DNA of 53,353 nucleotides, taken from positions 296,091 to 349,443 of the forward strand of contig NW_019091579.1 in assembly GCF_001949145.1 (NCBI RefSeq), in the 5' to 3' direction. The translations under genes and the position numbers were made by a program. How positions within the stretch are numbered: position 1 is the first letter of the stretch; every line of letters starts with the position of its first letter. The DNA is from Acanthaster planci. Taxonomy: Eukaryota; Echinodermata; Asteroidea; Valvatida; Acanthasteridae. The notes beneath the pieces were generated by a model. That model did no database searches and was not told where the DNA came from. It saw only the letters and a program-made list of their open reading frames with translations. Shown here one piece after another: positions 22,733 through 34,700 of this stretch.

Positions 22733-23095
22733 TCAGGTAGCGGTCGGTGTGTGTTGGCTTCCTATATAGGCTGTGCGGGATAGGGTGCCATCTTGTAGTC
22801 TTGAAACCTCAACATCCAAGAATGCAATGCGTCCGCCTTGTTCCTTCTCCATGGTGAACTGGATGTCGTTGTGTTGGCTGTTGAGGTATTGAAGGAACAG
22901 CTGGAGGTCTTGTGGGCTGTGTGGCCAGACGACAAAGGTGTCGTCCACATACCGGATCCATACGCTGGGCTTGAGGTCCGCCGCGGAGAAGAGGGCTGTC
23001 TGCTCAAATTCTTCCATGAACAGGTCTGCCAGAACCGGGGATAGAGGCGATCCCATGGAGGTTCCGGAAGACTGCTCGAAGAATTTGTTCTCCAC
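22733..23095 (-). pseudogene. Penelope-like RT fragment, catalytic YVDD part
   Basis: A 120-codon open stretch in another frame. It has GTSMGSPLSP at about 23065-23036 and YVDD at about 22951-22940, followed by the thumb-side motif GGRIAFLDVEV. These are the catalytic blocks of a Penelope-like reverse transcriptase. Confidence 0.88.
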
Positions 23096-23123
23096 TGGAA
23101 GCAGGAAGATGATACGTAGCTGA

Positions 23124-23609
23124 TCAGGAGATCGTGGTTTGATGTGGTGTGAGGTTGGTCCGGTCGCTGAGTGAGGGATCTTGAAGTAACCTGTCCTTGG
23201 CGATGGTGCATGCTTCGGATGTGGGTACGTTAGTGAAGAGAGAGACCATATCGAAGCTGACCATTATGTCTGTGGGGCGTAGAGACAACCCGTCGATGAA
23301 CTGGGCGAACTGGTCCGAGTTCTTGATATGATGTGGGGTGTTGCCGACCAGAGGGTGAAGGGTCTTGGTGAGGTGCCTGGCGGTGTTGTAGGTGGGGCCG
23401 CCTCGGGAAGCTACGATGGGTCGGAGTGGGATACCGATCTTGTGAATCTTGGGCTGGCCGAAGAATCTTGGACATCTTGTACTGGAGGGTCGGAGCTGTC
23501 GGTATAGGGCCATTGAGATGCTGTCTGAGCGTTGGAGGGCTAGGAGCTTAGCCTGGAATCTCTTTTGGATGGAAGTCTTAAAGCTTGTTAGGTCTGGCAC
23601 CATCCTCAC
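23124..23609 (-). pseudogene. Penelope-like RT fragment, N-terminal part
   Basis: A 161-codon open stretch with the fingers motif PKIHKIGIPLRPIVAS and the first catalytic aspartate in SFDMVSLFTN. It ends in a frameshift-induced stop just before the region leading to the next conserved block. Confidence 0.85.
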
Positions 23610-23638
23610 TTTCAGGTCGGGAATGATCGATGCTGACC

Positions 23639-23692
23639 GTTGTTGTTGTTTTGTTTTAATGGCGCTTTCGGCAACTCAGGCTATTTGCGCCA
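23639..23692. repeat. GTT-rich run and short hairpin abutting the retroelement
   Basis: A (GTT)n-like run at 23639-23655 is followed by tggcgc (23658-23663) and gcgcca (23685-23690), a 6-bp stem with a 21-base loop. It sits exactly where the recognisable Penelope-like sequence stops. Confidence 0.5.
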
Positions 23693-24049
23693 ATAACTGT
23701 ACGTTTAATTATACACTTTATTAAGCAGCATCACATTACGGAGTTAGGAAGAAGGTCCACTGAGTTTTAGAGGCAGGAGGAAACCGGAGTACCCGGATAA
23801 ATCATCAAAAAAAAATCGCCGGGCTTCCGAATTCATGACTGTTTTCGGGATGATTATTTTTACAGAGAAATATCTTCTGTTGTCATCAATTATTGCCCTA
23901 CAAATTGAAAAGAAAATGAAAGATTAGGAAAGGAGCTTTGATTTGATGTGTGCCTTAAACACCTCAGAAACTTGAATTTTACTGAGTTTTTGGACATGTT
24001 TGAAGTGGGAGTATCATCCCGTGTCATTGTGTATGCTGTTTCACTTTTT

Positions 24050-24213
24050 ATTCGGTGTGTAGATATCATTTGTAGCGCCCTCACCGGACAACGTACACAA
24101 GCCCGTAGCTTAGTCATCGTATCGTGCAGATAATACTCGTAGTAGTCGAGTCGTACGAGTACTGCTTCGTGCTACCGTCGTAGGTCCATGGGTCTAACTG
24201 CGTAGGCCTGCCG
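24050..24213 (+). promoter_or_regulatory. Candidate non-coding first exon of ANKRD27
   Basis: A CpG-containing stretch ends in a strong donor, GCCG|gtaagta at 24213/24214. It fits a 5' UTR exon that would splice to the acceptor ttttcccag at 25624, just before the ATG exon. The upstream limit and start site are unknown. Confidence 0.4.
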
Positions 24214-25624
24214 GTAAGTAGCAAAGATGCTTTAATAGTACTACTACTAACACAGTAGTGGATACAAGCAGATGTTTTCATAATAGCTATTTCGTAACTT
24301 GTGAGCTGTATCGATACAATCGATAAATTTAAACTGGACAATTGTGTTGTCCAATTTCCGGACAACATGACTTGACATTTGTCAGCTGGTCAAAATTTGC
24401 TGATTAGACCCGTGAACTGGGCACTTCGTATGCTCCTCCGTCGATACTTGGCCCTGACTTGGGATATAGGAAACTTCTGTCTCTTGACATCCGGTAAATG
24501 GTAACCTACGGTACATCGATACATAATCCTAGGCATGCTAGGTTATTGTTGGTAAGAGTAAGACTAGAGAAATTTGAGCTCACAAAAGCTAGTGCCTGGG
24601 TTGATGTCAAGTGACAGAAGTCACCCTATTTTTTTATATTCCAAGTCAGGGCCTAGTAAGTAGTATTGATGGAGAAGTTCACAAACTGATATCAAAGATA
24701 TGTAATGTTCTTTTTGCAATTTCGTGGCTCGCAGTATTTTGCAAACTTGGCAACAACCTTGTCAAATTTCTGATTGTCTCAAGGCTAGTACCCTGACTCA
24801 TTCCAGCTTAAAACATTGTATATAGCAATAAGCTGTTCTCCACCCACATGCTACAATGTTGCAATTTCACTTCATCAGTTTTCATGCTGATTCTGCTGGC
24901 TGCCAGATATATTTTTAGCACCTAAACTAAGCAACTTTTTCCAATTCTCTGTCACATTCCCATTGAAGACTCATCGCATTGGGTGATTAGAGTTGATCTA
25001 TGGTGATAGATGGCATCTGATATTGATAAAGCTGAACTTCTGACACCATGTAAAAATATGTCAGCACAATTTCCAGGTATAGAGAGAGTGTGCGTGCGCA
25101 GCACTATTGTATTCCACACTATGTGTGTGACAATTCAGTCACCGTGCTGGTACATATTAAGCAGAAACATACAGGGTACCTGTATCAGGACCGGTTCACT
25201 GTCCAGCATCCACTGCTGAACAAATAATACTAATCTGTAAATAACGAGTTCAAAGTGGAAATTAAGCTTCTAAATATTTGATATCTCACATTCATTTCAA
25301 AGATTTTTTGAGCGTGAAATTTGATCAAGAATATATGAAAATGGCAGTGCCTTTCATGCAAATGGACTGGCTGCCATCCTGTTTGCATGTGACTGATCAA
25401 GAAATGACAGAAGGCAACCTTCACTCTCTCTCGAAAAAAAATTGTGTTTTGCCTTTTGAATCTGGATGTCAATTTACTTTCTTTTAGGTAACAGGAGATG
25501 TGAATGTCTTGCACATGTAAATATGCTTCGTTAAAAGCTTCCAGAGTGCATTTTTAGGGTGTGGACACTTTGTTGATACTAGTATTTGCATGACTGAGTT
25601 GAACCAACAATGTGGTTTTCCCAG
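24214..25624. other. Putative first intron of ANKRD27
   Basis: Non-coding, with no recognised repeats. If the first exon call is wrong this is upstream intergenic DNA. Confidence 0.4.
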
Positions 25625-25678
25625 ATTGGCAAAAAAGTCAAGAGAGATCTCAATTAAAAAACGCAGCTGACACCAGCC

Positions 25679-25786
25679 ATGGAGGGCTACTCCTACGATG
25701 AGGATTTGGCTGAGAATCGATTCTTCATCATCATGCAGACGAAATACAGGCAGCTCTACCAGCAGGCTGCCTCCCAGAGATTACTG
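25679..25786 (+). CDS. ANKRD27: ANKRD27 coding exon 1 (residues 1-36)
   Basis: Starts at ATG in ccagccATGG; donor CTG|gtaagt, phase 0. It encodes MEGYSYDEDLAENRFFIIMQ and continues to QRLL, aligned with the human N-terminus MAVYDEDLLKNPFYLAL. The exon probably begins at 25625 after ttttcccag, giving 54 bases of 5' UTR. Confidence 0.88.
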
Positions 25787-28700
25787 GTAAGTCCTACCCA
25801 CCACACTCCTCATGGCCTCATTTCACCGAGTTGATTGGGTAGAAATAGTTGGTCCCCAGCAAAATCTAACAGAATGACCAGCCAAAAGTCCACCAAAAAC
25901 ATACTACAACTACATATTGCTGTTGCCGAGCAATTTTTGTGTGCTCAGCAAATGTCCGAGCTCCTCATCATGTCAAGATTTCCATGAAAATTGACCCAAG
26001 GTAAAAAAAAATTGATTTGATGAGGACTTTAATTTCTGGGTTTCTCCAACAAGAAGATTGTGTTCTGCTTATCAATTTTGTATTTATCATGGTTCCTGTG
26101 TGTTAACCCTAAACCCCTAGGCTTTTGTCCCAGAAACAGTACTGAACCTAACAATGTTCAACAGATACATCTTGTATAGATAGTTGCCTGTAATTACTGG
26201 TGTATGACTGTATGAATCTTGTTAAACTCCAACAAGTCAACAGCGTTGACGTTTGAATTATTTGGCTTGGATCTGCAGTATATGAATAACTTACAGAAGT
26301 AGTGCGGTAGTATCAAACTTAAGAAAATCAAGGTCAGTCCATGGCATGATGCCACTAGCCAATCACTTCACAGAGCAACTGCTACGTGTCCTCACTCAAA
26401 CAACATCTGACACCAAGGAGTTGAAGCATTTACACAGTCGATTAATGTTGCATGTATGTTTTGGTATGCTGTGGATCTTGAAATCAACAAATTGAGGGAG
26501 ATTTATGAATCAGTCGTAGAAAAGGTGAAAACAAAACTTTAAATTGTGTTTATGACCGTCTGAGAGTTTCTCGAATTTTTTTACCATTCAGATCTGCATA
26601 CCAAGGACTGGGGTCTTTGCCCGTTTTTCTCTAAACCAAGCCGACTTTGAAACGCACATACTTCTTCCCAGTGATGGGAAATCAGGACACTACACGACAC
26701 TCAACAATAAGGTATGTGCTGATTGTAGGGCTGGATAAATCTCCCTGATTTGGGTATCAACAGAAATCAAGGTATTGACACAGAATTTTCACTTGGTATA
26801 AGTGCCCCTTCCAAAGTGGCATATGCACAGTGATATGACAGAAATATGACAGATATGACATGCATGTTTGACAGATATAAAGAGGTATGAAAGATGCAGT
26901 AGCCCCAACCCTCAAGGGTATTTTGGCTGGAAACGCTGTCAGGCATATCAATATGGATCACTTACAATGCCTGACCAGTGCTTCAAGATCAGACAGGTCA
27001 ACTGTCCCCAAGGCCAAACGGGTGGGAATCTGTGGTTGCTGGCTACCACAAGATCCAACAGGGGCATTCTGCTGTTGATCACTGCATCTGGCAGGGTTAG
27101 GGTCAGAGATGTGACAGACACATGACAGAGATATGGCAGATGTGACTCACAAGACAGCGATGTGACATTGTGAATGTGTGCATATTCAGGTAAAGAAATG
27201 GAAATTTTACACATCCTATGTCACTTTCATTGGAGTTATCACAAAACGATCACAGAGCACTACAGGGCATTCTTGCATAGAGTCTGTAGGCCTTGCCCAG
27301 GCTATGAGAAATGCATGTCGTTATAGCAGTGAGGCCGCGGCTCCTATCGGTACCCATGTGTTTTCTAGCCACAGCCGGGTAGAATATTGCAAGAAGGAAA
27401 GCTGGACAGATTTGTGGTAAAACTTGTATGTGTACTTGAAGCGACTAGAATAAAACATTACAATACCTCATAAACTGCATGAGTAACTGACCAACTAACC
27501 AGCTATACTGATCTATGCGGAATCATTTCCATGCTTGCATTTTGTTGCGAGCACAGTGCATCATGTGTCGTGCGTGTAGTACTCACGTCTTGTGATCATA
27601 ATGTCCAATTAACTGGTGTGCATGTAGCCCCTTTACATGTTCATAAGCAGCGCTGCAGAGGCCAGTGTATGAGACCGATACATGTACCTGTCAAATAGCC
27701 CACTCAGTTGCTGTTTGCTGGTCTTCTGGGAATCACACTTCCGTTTCCATCACATCGCATCTTTGTGGTGCAGTAGGGATCATTGCGGATCATAAAGGAT
27801 AGGTACTTTTGAACTGCACCACAGGTGGACGAGCTGTTTTGGAAGAACTCTTTACTTAATCGTTCAAAAACTTTTTTATCCTTAACAGGAGGTACAACTC
27901 AGTGGCGACGCCATAACCACCACCAAAGGCTTCAAGGAGATCCGAATTGTTCACATCCTATTTGAAGAGACCTACTACAATGATCGGGATGAGAGTTACA
28001 GGGTGGTCTGCATCGACAGGCAGCTAGAAGGCGGCAACGGTATGTCCCTTCTCGATTTCTCTGCGAAACGAGATTAGCACAGTCTACTGAAGCAGGTGTA
28101 ATTTGGGTACCGCAGTCGTAGCTGTGAATTGTCTAGAGAGAAGATTTGGAAAGGACTGGAGAGATTTGGAAGGGAAAACTCAAAAGAGTGGCTTTTAATG
28201 AAAAGCTGTGTAACGATAGATTGACTAAGTCAATGTAGTGTATCAGGTTGGATTTGAACTGGGGTTAGTGTAAGGTGAGAGAGTACGTATTTACCCATGC
28301 TAAACGAATCAATCCATTTTTCAGTACCCACATGTCTACATGTATCTAACACCAGACAACCTATCCTTTCTGTGCATAGAAACAACAGTTGTAGCACAAC
28401 AGCTTCTCATCAGGGACAGAATTTTTGCATGTTAAGTCATGTGGTTAGCCTGTTTAATTGGTTATCAGTCTACATACATGTATATCTTGTGATGCCCTTC
28501 ATGTACATGTACAAGACGAGCTATCTGGCACCTGTATGTGCAGCACAGATATATTGATGCTGATTCCTACATCTACCTGTCCCAATGAATCACTGTAATG
28601 TGGTGCTAAAACACTCAGTACATGTACATGTAGTTCTCAGTGGAATAGCTGTTAATATGCATATCGTATTTGTGCACAGTATTTCACTATTTGACAGGCT

Positions 28701-31700
28701 AGGGTTCTACTTTTTTTGTCAAGAATTGTTGGCCCATGATAGTGTTTTGAGTAAGAGTGTACAAAATGTGCTCTAATGGGACAACACAAATATTGCTATT
28801 ACCCTATTCTGGGCACAATTATCACTTCCTGTCCCCATTATAGCTGTCAAAAAAATTATTATTTTATTGTACAAAATTGTGTGAAATTTATTTGTAAGAA
28901 TTATTACTACCCTTTACTCACCGGGCTGGTATTTAATCCTACAATCTAACATCTGTTAGATCAAGCCAATAGACTATATTCATGCGTCGGCCATCTTGAA
29001 TTGAAAGTGAGGTTAACTTTTCATTGTTGGTACCTGAGAGTAAAATAACAGAAATGAAATTAATATCAGTACAGAGTCATACATGTACCAGTTTCTGCTT
29101 GGAAAAATTTTGAAATTTGTGATAGGTTACATCTAAATGTTTTAACCCTGAAAGAGCCGAGAGGGGGGCCCACCTCCCCTTTGACACTCTTTCCGATAAT
29201 ATCATTGCATCATTTTTTTTAGGAGCTGAACTTTAGGAGTTCTTAGAATAACTCTGTGCAGTCATTTTGACTCCAATTTTGTGAAAAGTAAGCATAATGT
29301 TCTTGTGGCCATAAGACAGGTCAACCAAAAATTTATGCTTTTCTCCCACCGTGCTCAATACATCCAAAAAACCCAAAATCTGGAAGTTAGACTTGGAACC
29401 CAAAATAGTCTGGCACCGGCTCAATACAGATTGCACTAAATAGGATACATTCAGGGAATAAGATTGAAAATGGCTCCCTTGCCTTGTGAATAAGACCTGT
29501 TTATTCAGTTAAAGCAATTTGATTGACACTTGAACTCACATGTACTGTTGCCTATGCAGAGGTGGTAGAGGATCCTGTATCTACATGTCTAGAGACCTTA
29601 GATGACTGCACGGATTTCTTGTGGGGAAGTAAATGTGAGTACGGAAACACAGCATATAGACCTTTCTTTGTATACAAACACTGACTGCCCTTTTGTACGG
29701 GGGACCAAAGTCTGCATAATGCATAATGCCTCAAAACCCACCTGTGGTTTGATGGCTGGTAAAAGATGAGGCATATTCATTTAGTAGAAGTATTTGTCAT
29801 ACCGGTATTGAGGGATTTACATGTAATGGTTGGGCAGGTTTATTTTTAACAGATTGTACGTTAATTTCTGTTTTGTAGTCATGGTCAGCAATAGTTTTGC
29901 TAACCAAGCTTGATAAAATCTTTGCTTGTAGGGTAGCATAAGACAGGTCTGTTGTATTTGTGCATTGAATGTCTTGATGGGAAAAATTAGTTGATGCCTT
30001 TTCAACACTCATGATTTGCGTGCTTCCTCAAATTGAAATGATCGTGCCTTTACTGAATTTTTTATGCCTTTTTTTGTCTCGTTCTAAAGCAAGCTAAATG
30101 TGAAACAAGCTAAACAGAAATTTACAGTTACTTTGTGGAGTTCATTATCTTAGTCACAGTAGTTTTCCTCAACCATGGACAGACGGCTTCCATGATTTAT
30201 ACACGTTTCTCATTTCAGTAAACTGCCCAGTAGTTTAAGATCACCGTAGTCACAACTTTAAACGGTCACAGTAATTGTTCCGTACAAATGCCGACAGGTA
30301 CATTGAATTGGAGGTTTATTACATAAACTTTATGCATGTAGGATCAAAATATCACTTGCTATGTATTCCAGCAAATGTGGCAACCCACTTAAAGTCAAAT
30401 TTTGAAGGTTTCTGGATGGTCTGATCGAAAATAATAGAAACAACATGTTGACTTGTGTGTTGTGTAAGTATCACCGAACATGGACAGAGTGCAATATTAT
30501 CGGCCAGTTGTGCTCATTTTTCTACAGACAGCAAATTTTCCCAGAAGCAGGTGGATGACCTCATCACTAACTTCCGGAACACCAATCAACAGATGGAGAC
30601 GCTGCGGCACACCATTGACGAGACTAGCTCTCTTTTTGCTAGCACCATGCAGATAGCTCTGAAGGACTCCGTATTGGTAAGATGGCTTTATCTTGCGTCA
30701 GACATCTTGGCCTCATCCCCTGTAGTCACCAGAATAATGTACACGTAGATCCTATTCAGTTGCCATGCAAAATAGGGACAATGCACTTAAAGATTTTTTT
30801 TAATAGTTCCTTGCCACGTTAAAGGAACCATTACCTAGTGCCAATGTCAAGGGCTCTATTTCTATAAAGGACTGTGCCAAGAAGATAAGAAAAAGCGTAA
30901 ACAACTAAAGTGTCAGCCATCTTGATCTTGTATCCTGAATTCAAAACACCTGTGTAACTAGACTCTCCTCTTAATCACATTGCTGTTGACATGCAAATAA
31001 CCCTAAAGTACTGTACGTTAATGAAACCAGAAGAGCTACCAGGTTAACCAGGTTGGTATTCCTGCCCTGTTTTCCAGACAGATGTTTGAGATTCCTTCTT
31101 CAAGCCTTGCTGCACTGAAGAAGTTCATTGTTTGGTAGCAATGTACAAGTGGTAATGGAGAGGCCCAGATGTGGCCAAAATGACATTTTTTCCACATTCG
31201 CCCCTGTGCAATAAACATCATTGATGCCCTTTCACTCAGCAAGTGCAATTAGACCTAGGTACATGTAGGCACTTTGGGGTTTTTCATTGCATGTTCTTTG
31301 TGCCGTTCTCGTTTTGTGGCAGCGCAAGACGGTACGTCAGCATCACGGTCACATGGACAACCTGAAGACGTCCATGGAGACCTACATCCTGCATGGGGTC
31401 TACGGAAAGGTCTTCAAGGCCATCAGTTCCTTCTTAGCCAGCCAGGTAGATCTCAGATTTCCTGATAGATTCAGGGACAGTTTCGTCAGGCGACTTCGCC
31501 GTAAACAGTCCCAGCAAGATAAGTCATACTTAGTAGGAAGTTGTTTCACTTACTCCTGCGGTGTATTGGCTGGGTGCAGTTACTGGCCCTCTAATGAGGA
31601 AGAGGTGAAATTTACTGTTACCTGTGGGAACCTATTCCTGAAGTACTTGTGGCAACTTGGAAGTCGTACTGTTGGATGAGGTTATGCAAAGTTAGCCTGG

Positions 31701-34700
31701 TTATTTCCTTTGCAGCTCTAGAAGAGTCTGCCGTGTCATACTAAACTATTGCACTTAGGTTCAATCTTCGACCTACAATACTTCAAATAGCAGTGTGAGG
31801 TCATACAGTAGTAGGTTGATTTCTTGTCTGTTTTTTAAAACAATTAGCAACCAACGTTTGTGAAATTGTTTCCCCCATTAAACTAAACAATCGCAGTTAT
31901 AGAATTCGGAGCTAATTCTGTAGGTTGACCATTATTACGCATATTATGTATGCAGAAAAGGCCTCGTGAGGAATGCCAAATCTAATTTTTTTTTTGCTCT
32001 TGGGCAGGACGCAGCATTGAACAAGATCACCAGGAACCTGTCCGAGCTCCAGGTCCGCGACGTCGGCGTCCGGCCGGAGTTCACGGCCAACGTGCCCCGC
32101 GCCAGGCGCGAGCTGTCCACGCTGAACCAGTACCGGACACCGCTGGAGAAGCTTCACTGTTTACGCCGCACCGTCATGGCCATCAGCCAGCCCGGATTCA
32201 GAGCGCGCTCCAAGGAGCCAGGTTAGCAGGCCAGAAGTACAACTGAAGACTTCATTATTTTGGTTATCTTTGATAAGTCGACCACAGTTTTGGCACATGC
32301 TATGAGAAGAGACAAATTTGGAGATTTTGAAGCAGAAGAAAAAGTCTAAAATCCATAAATAGTTAATTAAGGACACCTGTTACCAAGCCTGGTTAACAGG
32401 CTTTTATATGAGCTCTCATGTACACATGTTAAGGCATGTGTTTGTTTGGATCCAGTAAGATTAATATGTACCAGGTAGCTGGGTTTGCTTTATTTTTAGA
32501 AAGAGCATTCTTACGTATGGTTTTTGTGTAAACTGAACAAAGTATAGAGCTTCAGAAACCTAAAACCCTTATTGACATTGGAGGCTTTCTTTTCTTTAAA
32601 TCATACAGCTTGTTAATCTTTAAGTTCCCCCATGTTCATTGACATGTGCTTGGAGTTTACATGTACCGCCAAGGATGTTTTTGGTATGGGACTGAAAGGG
32701 CTGACAAATAGAGGAGACAAACAGATTTTAACACAATATTTTGTTCTATATTGAATTGTGCACAGTATGCCTGGGGCTTTCGAAGCACTAGTTCAGAAAT
32801 TTGGGAATCCTACTCCAATGGACTGGCATCCCTTGAGGAGACAGGAAGATGTTGACCTTGTTTTTTCTTGACTTTGTCTTCAGCTCCGGCGATGTCTTCT
32901 GACGACCTGCTTCCCTTGCTGGTGTACCTTGTGGTGAAAGCTGACATCCCTAACTGGTTGGCCAACCTCACGTTCATGATGAACTTTCGTTTCTCCAGCT
33001 TTGCTGACGGGGAATTCGGGTAAGTATCAATCCTCTCCTTCACTTTTGGGGCTTACCGATTCAACAATGTTCCTACTTAACACATCAAGTACTTTCCTGG
33101 ATGTTGTGAACCGTCTTTACCCGGTTGTTTTTAAGGCAGATGGGACTCAAACCTACAGTTTTCCTGATGTGAATGTAGCTTGAATTATTTTAAGAGAATT
33201 TTAAGAAAATGCAGTTGTGCCTTTGTCAAGGATAGGATCAGCTGCAAAGCCAAATTTGATAGAAATGGAAATGAGCTAATTGCCGAGGTAGAAAGCCAGA
33301 CAGAAGATGGTCTGTTAGAAAATCTGGCTAGACTGTGAGCACGCAATAGAAGAACACAAAGGCTGAATAGATGATGGGAGGGTTACATATAATGGAGCAT
33401 GGTGACATTAATTGGGTGCCCAGGGTTAAGTATAGGGACAGATGAAAGACTGACAAAGAAGTTTTCTGTAGAATGACCTGGTTGATAGACAAGCTGACGT
33501 AACATTCATGCTTGAGACCTGACCTTGCTGTGCACAGCAAAGTGCCACATGTGTGCAAAACTGGGGGACTTTCTTGTATTGGTCAACCACAGCTCTTTGA
33601 AACAACGTCTCGGTTAAACCTTGTGGTAGCTGGCAATCGCATACAATCTGAAGGTGTCCGGCCTTGGAATGATCGACCTGCCTGATCTTGTTGAAACAGT
33701 GAGCAGCCTCCTCAGGGCCTGTTTTTTTTTTCATGCTATCCAGATCGCAATCAGTTAACCAACGTTGGTTTGCTGATACCAGAATCCACGTAATGGATAG
33801 TACGAACCCGCTTTGGGATCACTGACGGAGATCCAGATCACTTTGACTCACTTTGACAGCTGTTGTGTTTTATTGCACTGGGCAAAGGCTTAGAGCCCAA
33901 CTAGTGTTGGGGTAGAGTTCTATAGGAATAGGGTGAGGCCACGGTGTGACAGGCCCTCATTGGAAGAAGTCCTGAGTCAGTTTTGTTCTTTTCTCCATCA
34001 GATTTTATTTGGCCTCCATTGAGGCTGCTGTAGAGCATGTCAAGATGGGTAACATGAGCAACGTGGTGATAGGCGCGGCCAATCCGCAGAAGCTGCACGT
34101 GCTGCGCAAGATGATGTCAGCGGACAGCATGTGGCAGAACATAGACCAGAATGACGTAGTTGACACGTCAGCAATCGACGTATTCTTCCAGGTTGGATAC
34201 AGTTCCTGCCACGCTGGAATATCTGAATACTGAATCTGAATATATCCTAAGTACCTGACTGCTCAACAGTTTGGCTGTTACTTATTTGCTTTGATATTGT
34301 CCACGGTGTTTCGTCCGTTGGAGGTTGGAAATTGTATCAAGCCATGCTGGTGTACAATGTGCCCATGACAGATTTCTCAACATCCTCAAACCTTTTTGCT
34401 ATGTCCCAGCATGCCAGGGAGGGTCACACTACTGAGGTGGCCAAGATGCTGGAGCAGAGCTCCAACGATCAGAGCTGGCTGCTAGACCAGATGTGCCACC
34501 CGCTTTGCGGCTGTGACAAGTGTGAGGAGCTGGTCGCCACGTGAGTAAAAGCAAAAGAGCCTTCAAATCGTCCGCATGCTGATCTAATAATAAGTTTGAG
34601 GAGAGAGTGTACATGTACAGTAGCTGGTAGAAATCAGTCATTTCAAGAGCCATCAATATGTCTTTGTAAACATCATTATATCTTCTCGTAGCAATTGTAA

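Larger units (their letters stand above)
21949..23635 (-). mobile_element. Penelope-like retroelement, 5' truncated and frameshifted
   Basis: Minus-strand reading gives, in order and in different frames, the reverse-transcriptase block FFGQPKIHKIGIPLRPIVAS, the motif SFDMVSLFTNVP, then GTSMGSPLSPVLADL and catalytic YVDD, and finally a GIY-YIG endonuclease beginning GVYRIPCECGKVYIGETGR. After that comes a short tail with RREAIEIHKNR-like spacing. RT plus GIY-YIG is the defining layout of Penelope-like elements. The N-terminal region before the RT core is absent, at least three frame changes are needed to read through, and the far end runs into the assembly gap. It is non-functional as it stands, and it sits between two divergent genes. 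Confidence 0.9.

Noticed and set aside
22838-23044. Plus-strand open frames over the retroelement
   Set aside because: Shadows of the minus-strand reverse transcriptase.
34332-34409. Upstream extension of ANKRD27 exon 10 in the open frame
   Set aside because: The frame is open, but the nearby acceptor (gacag) gives phase 1, while exon 9 ends in phase 0. The acceptor at 34409 fits phase and the human alignment.
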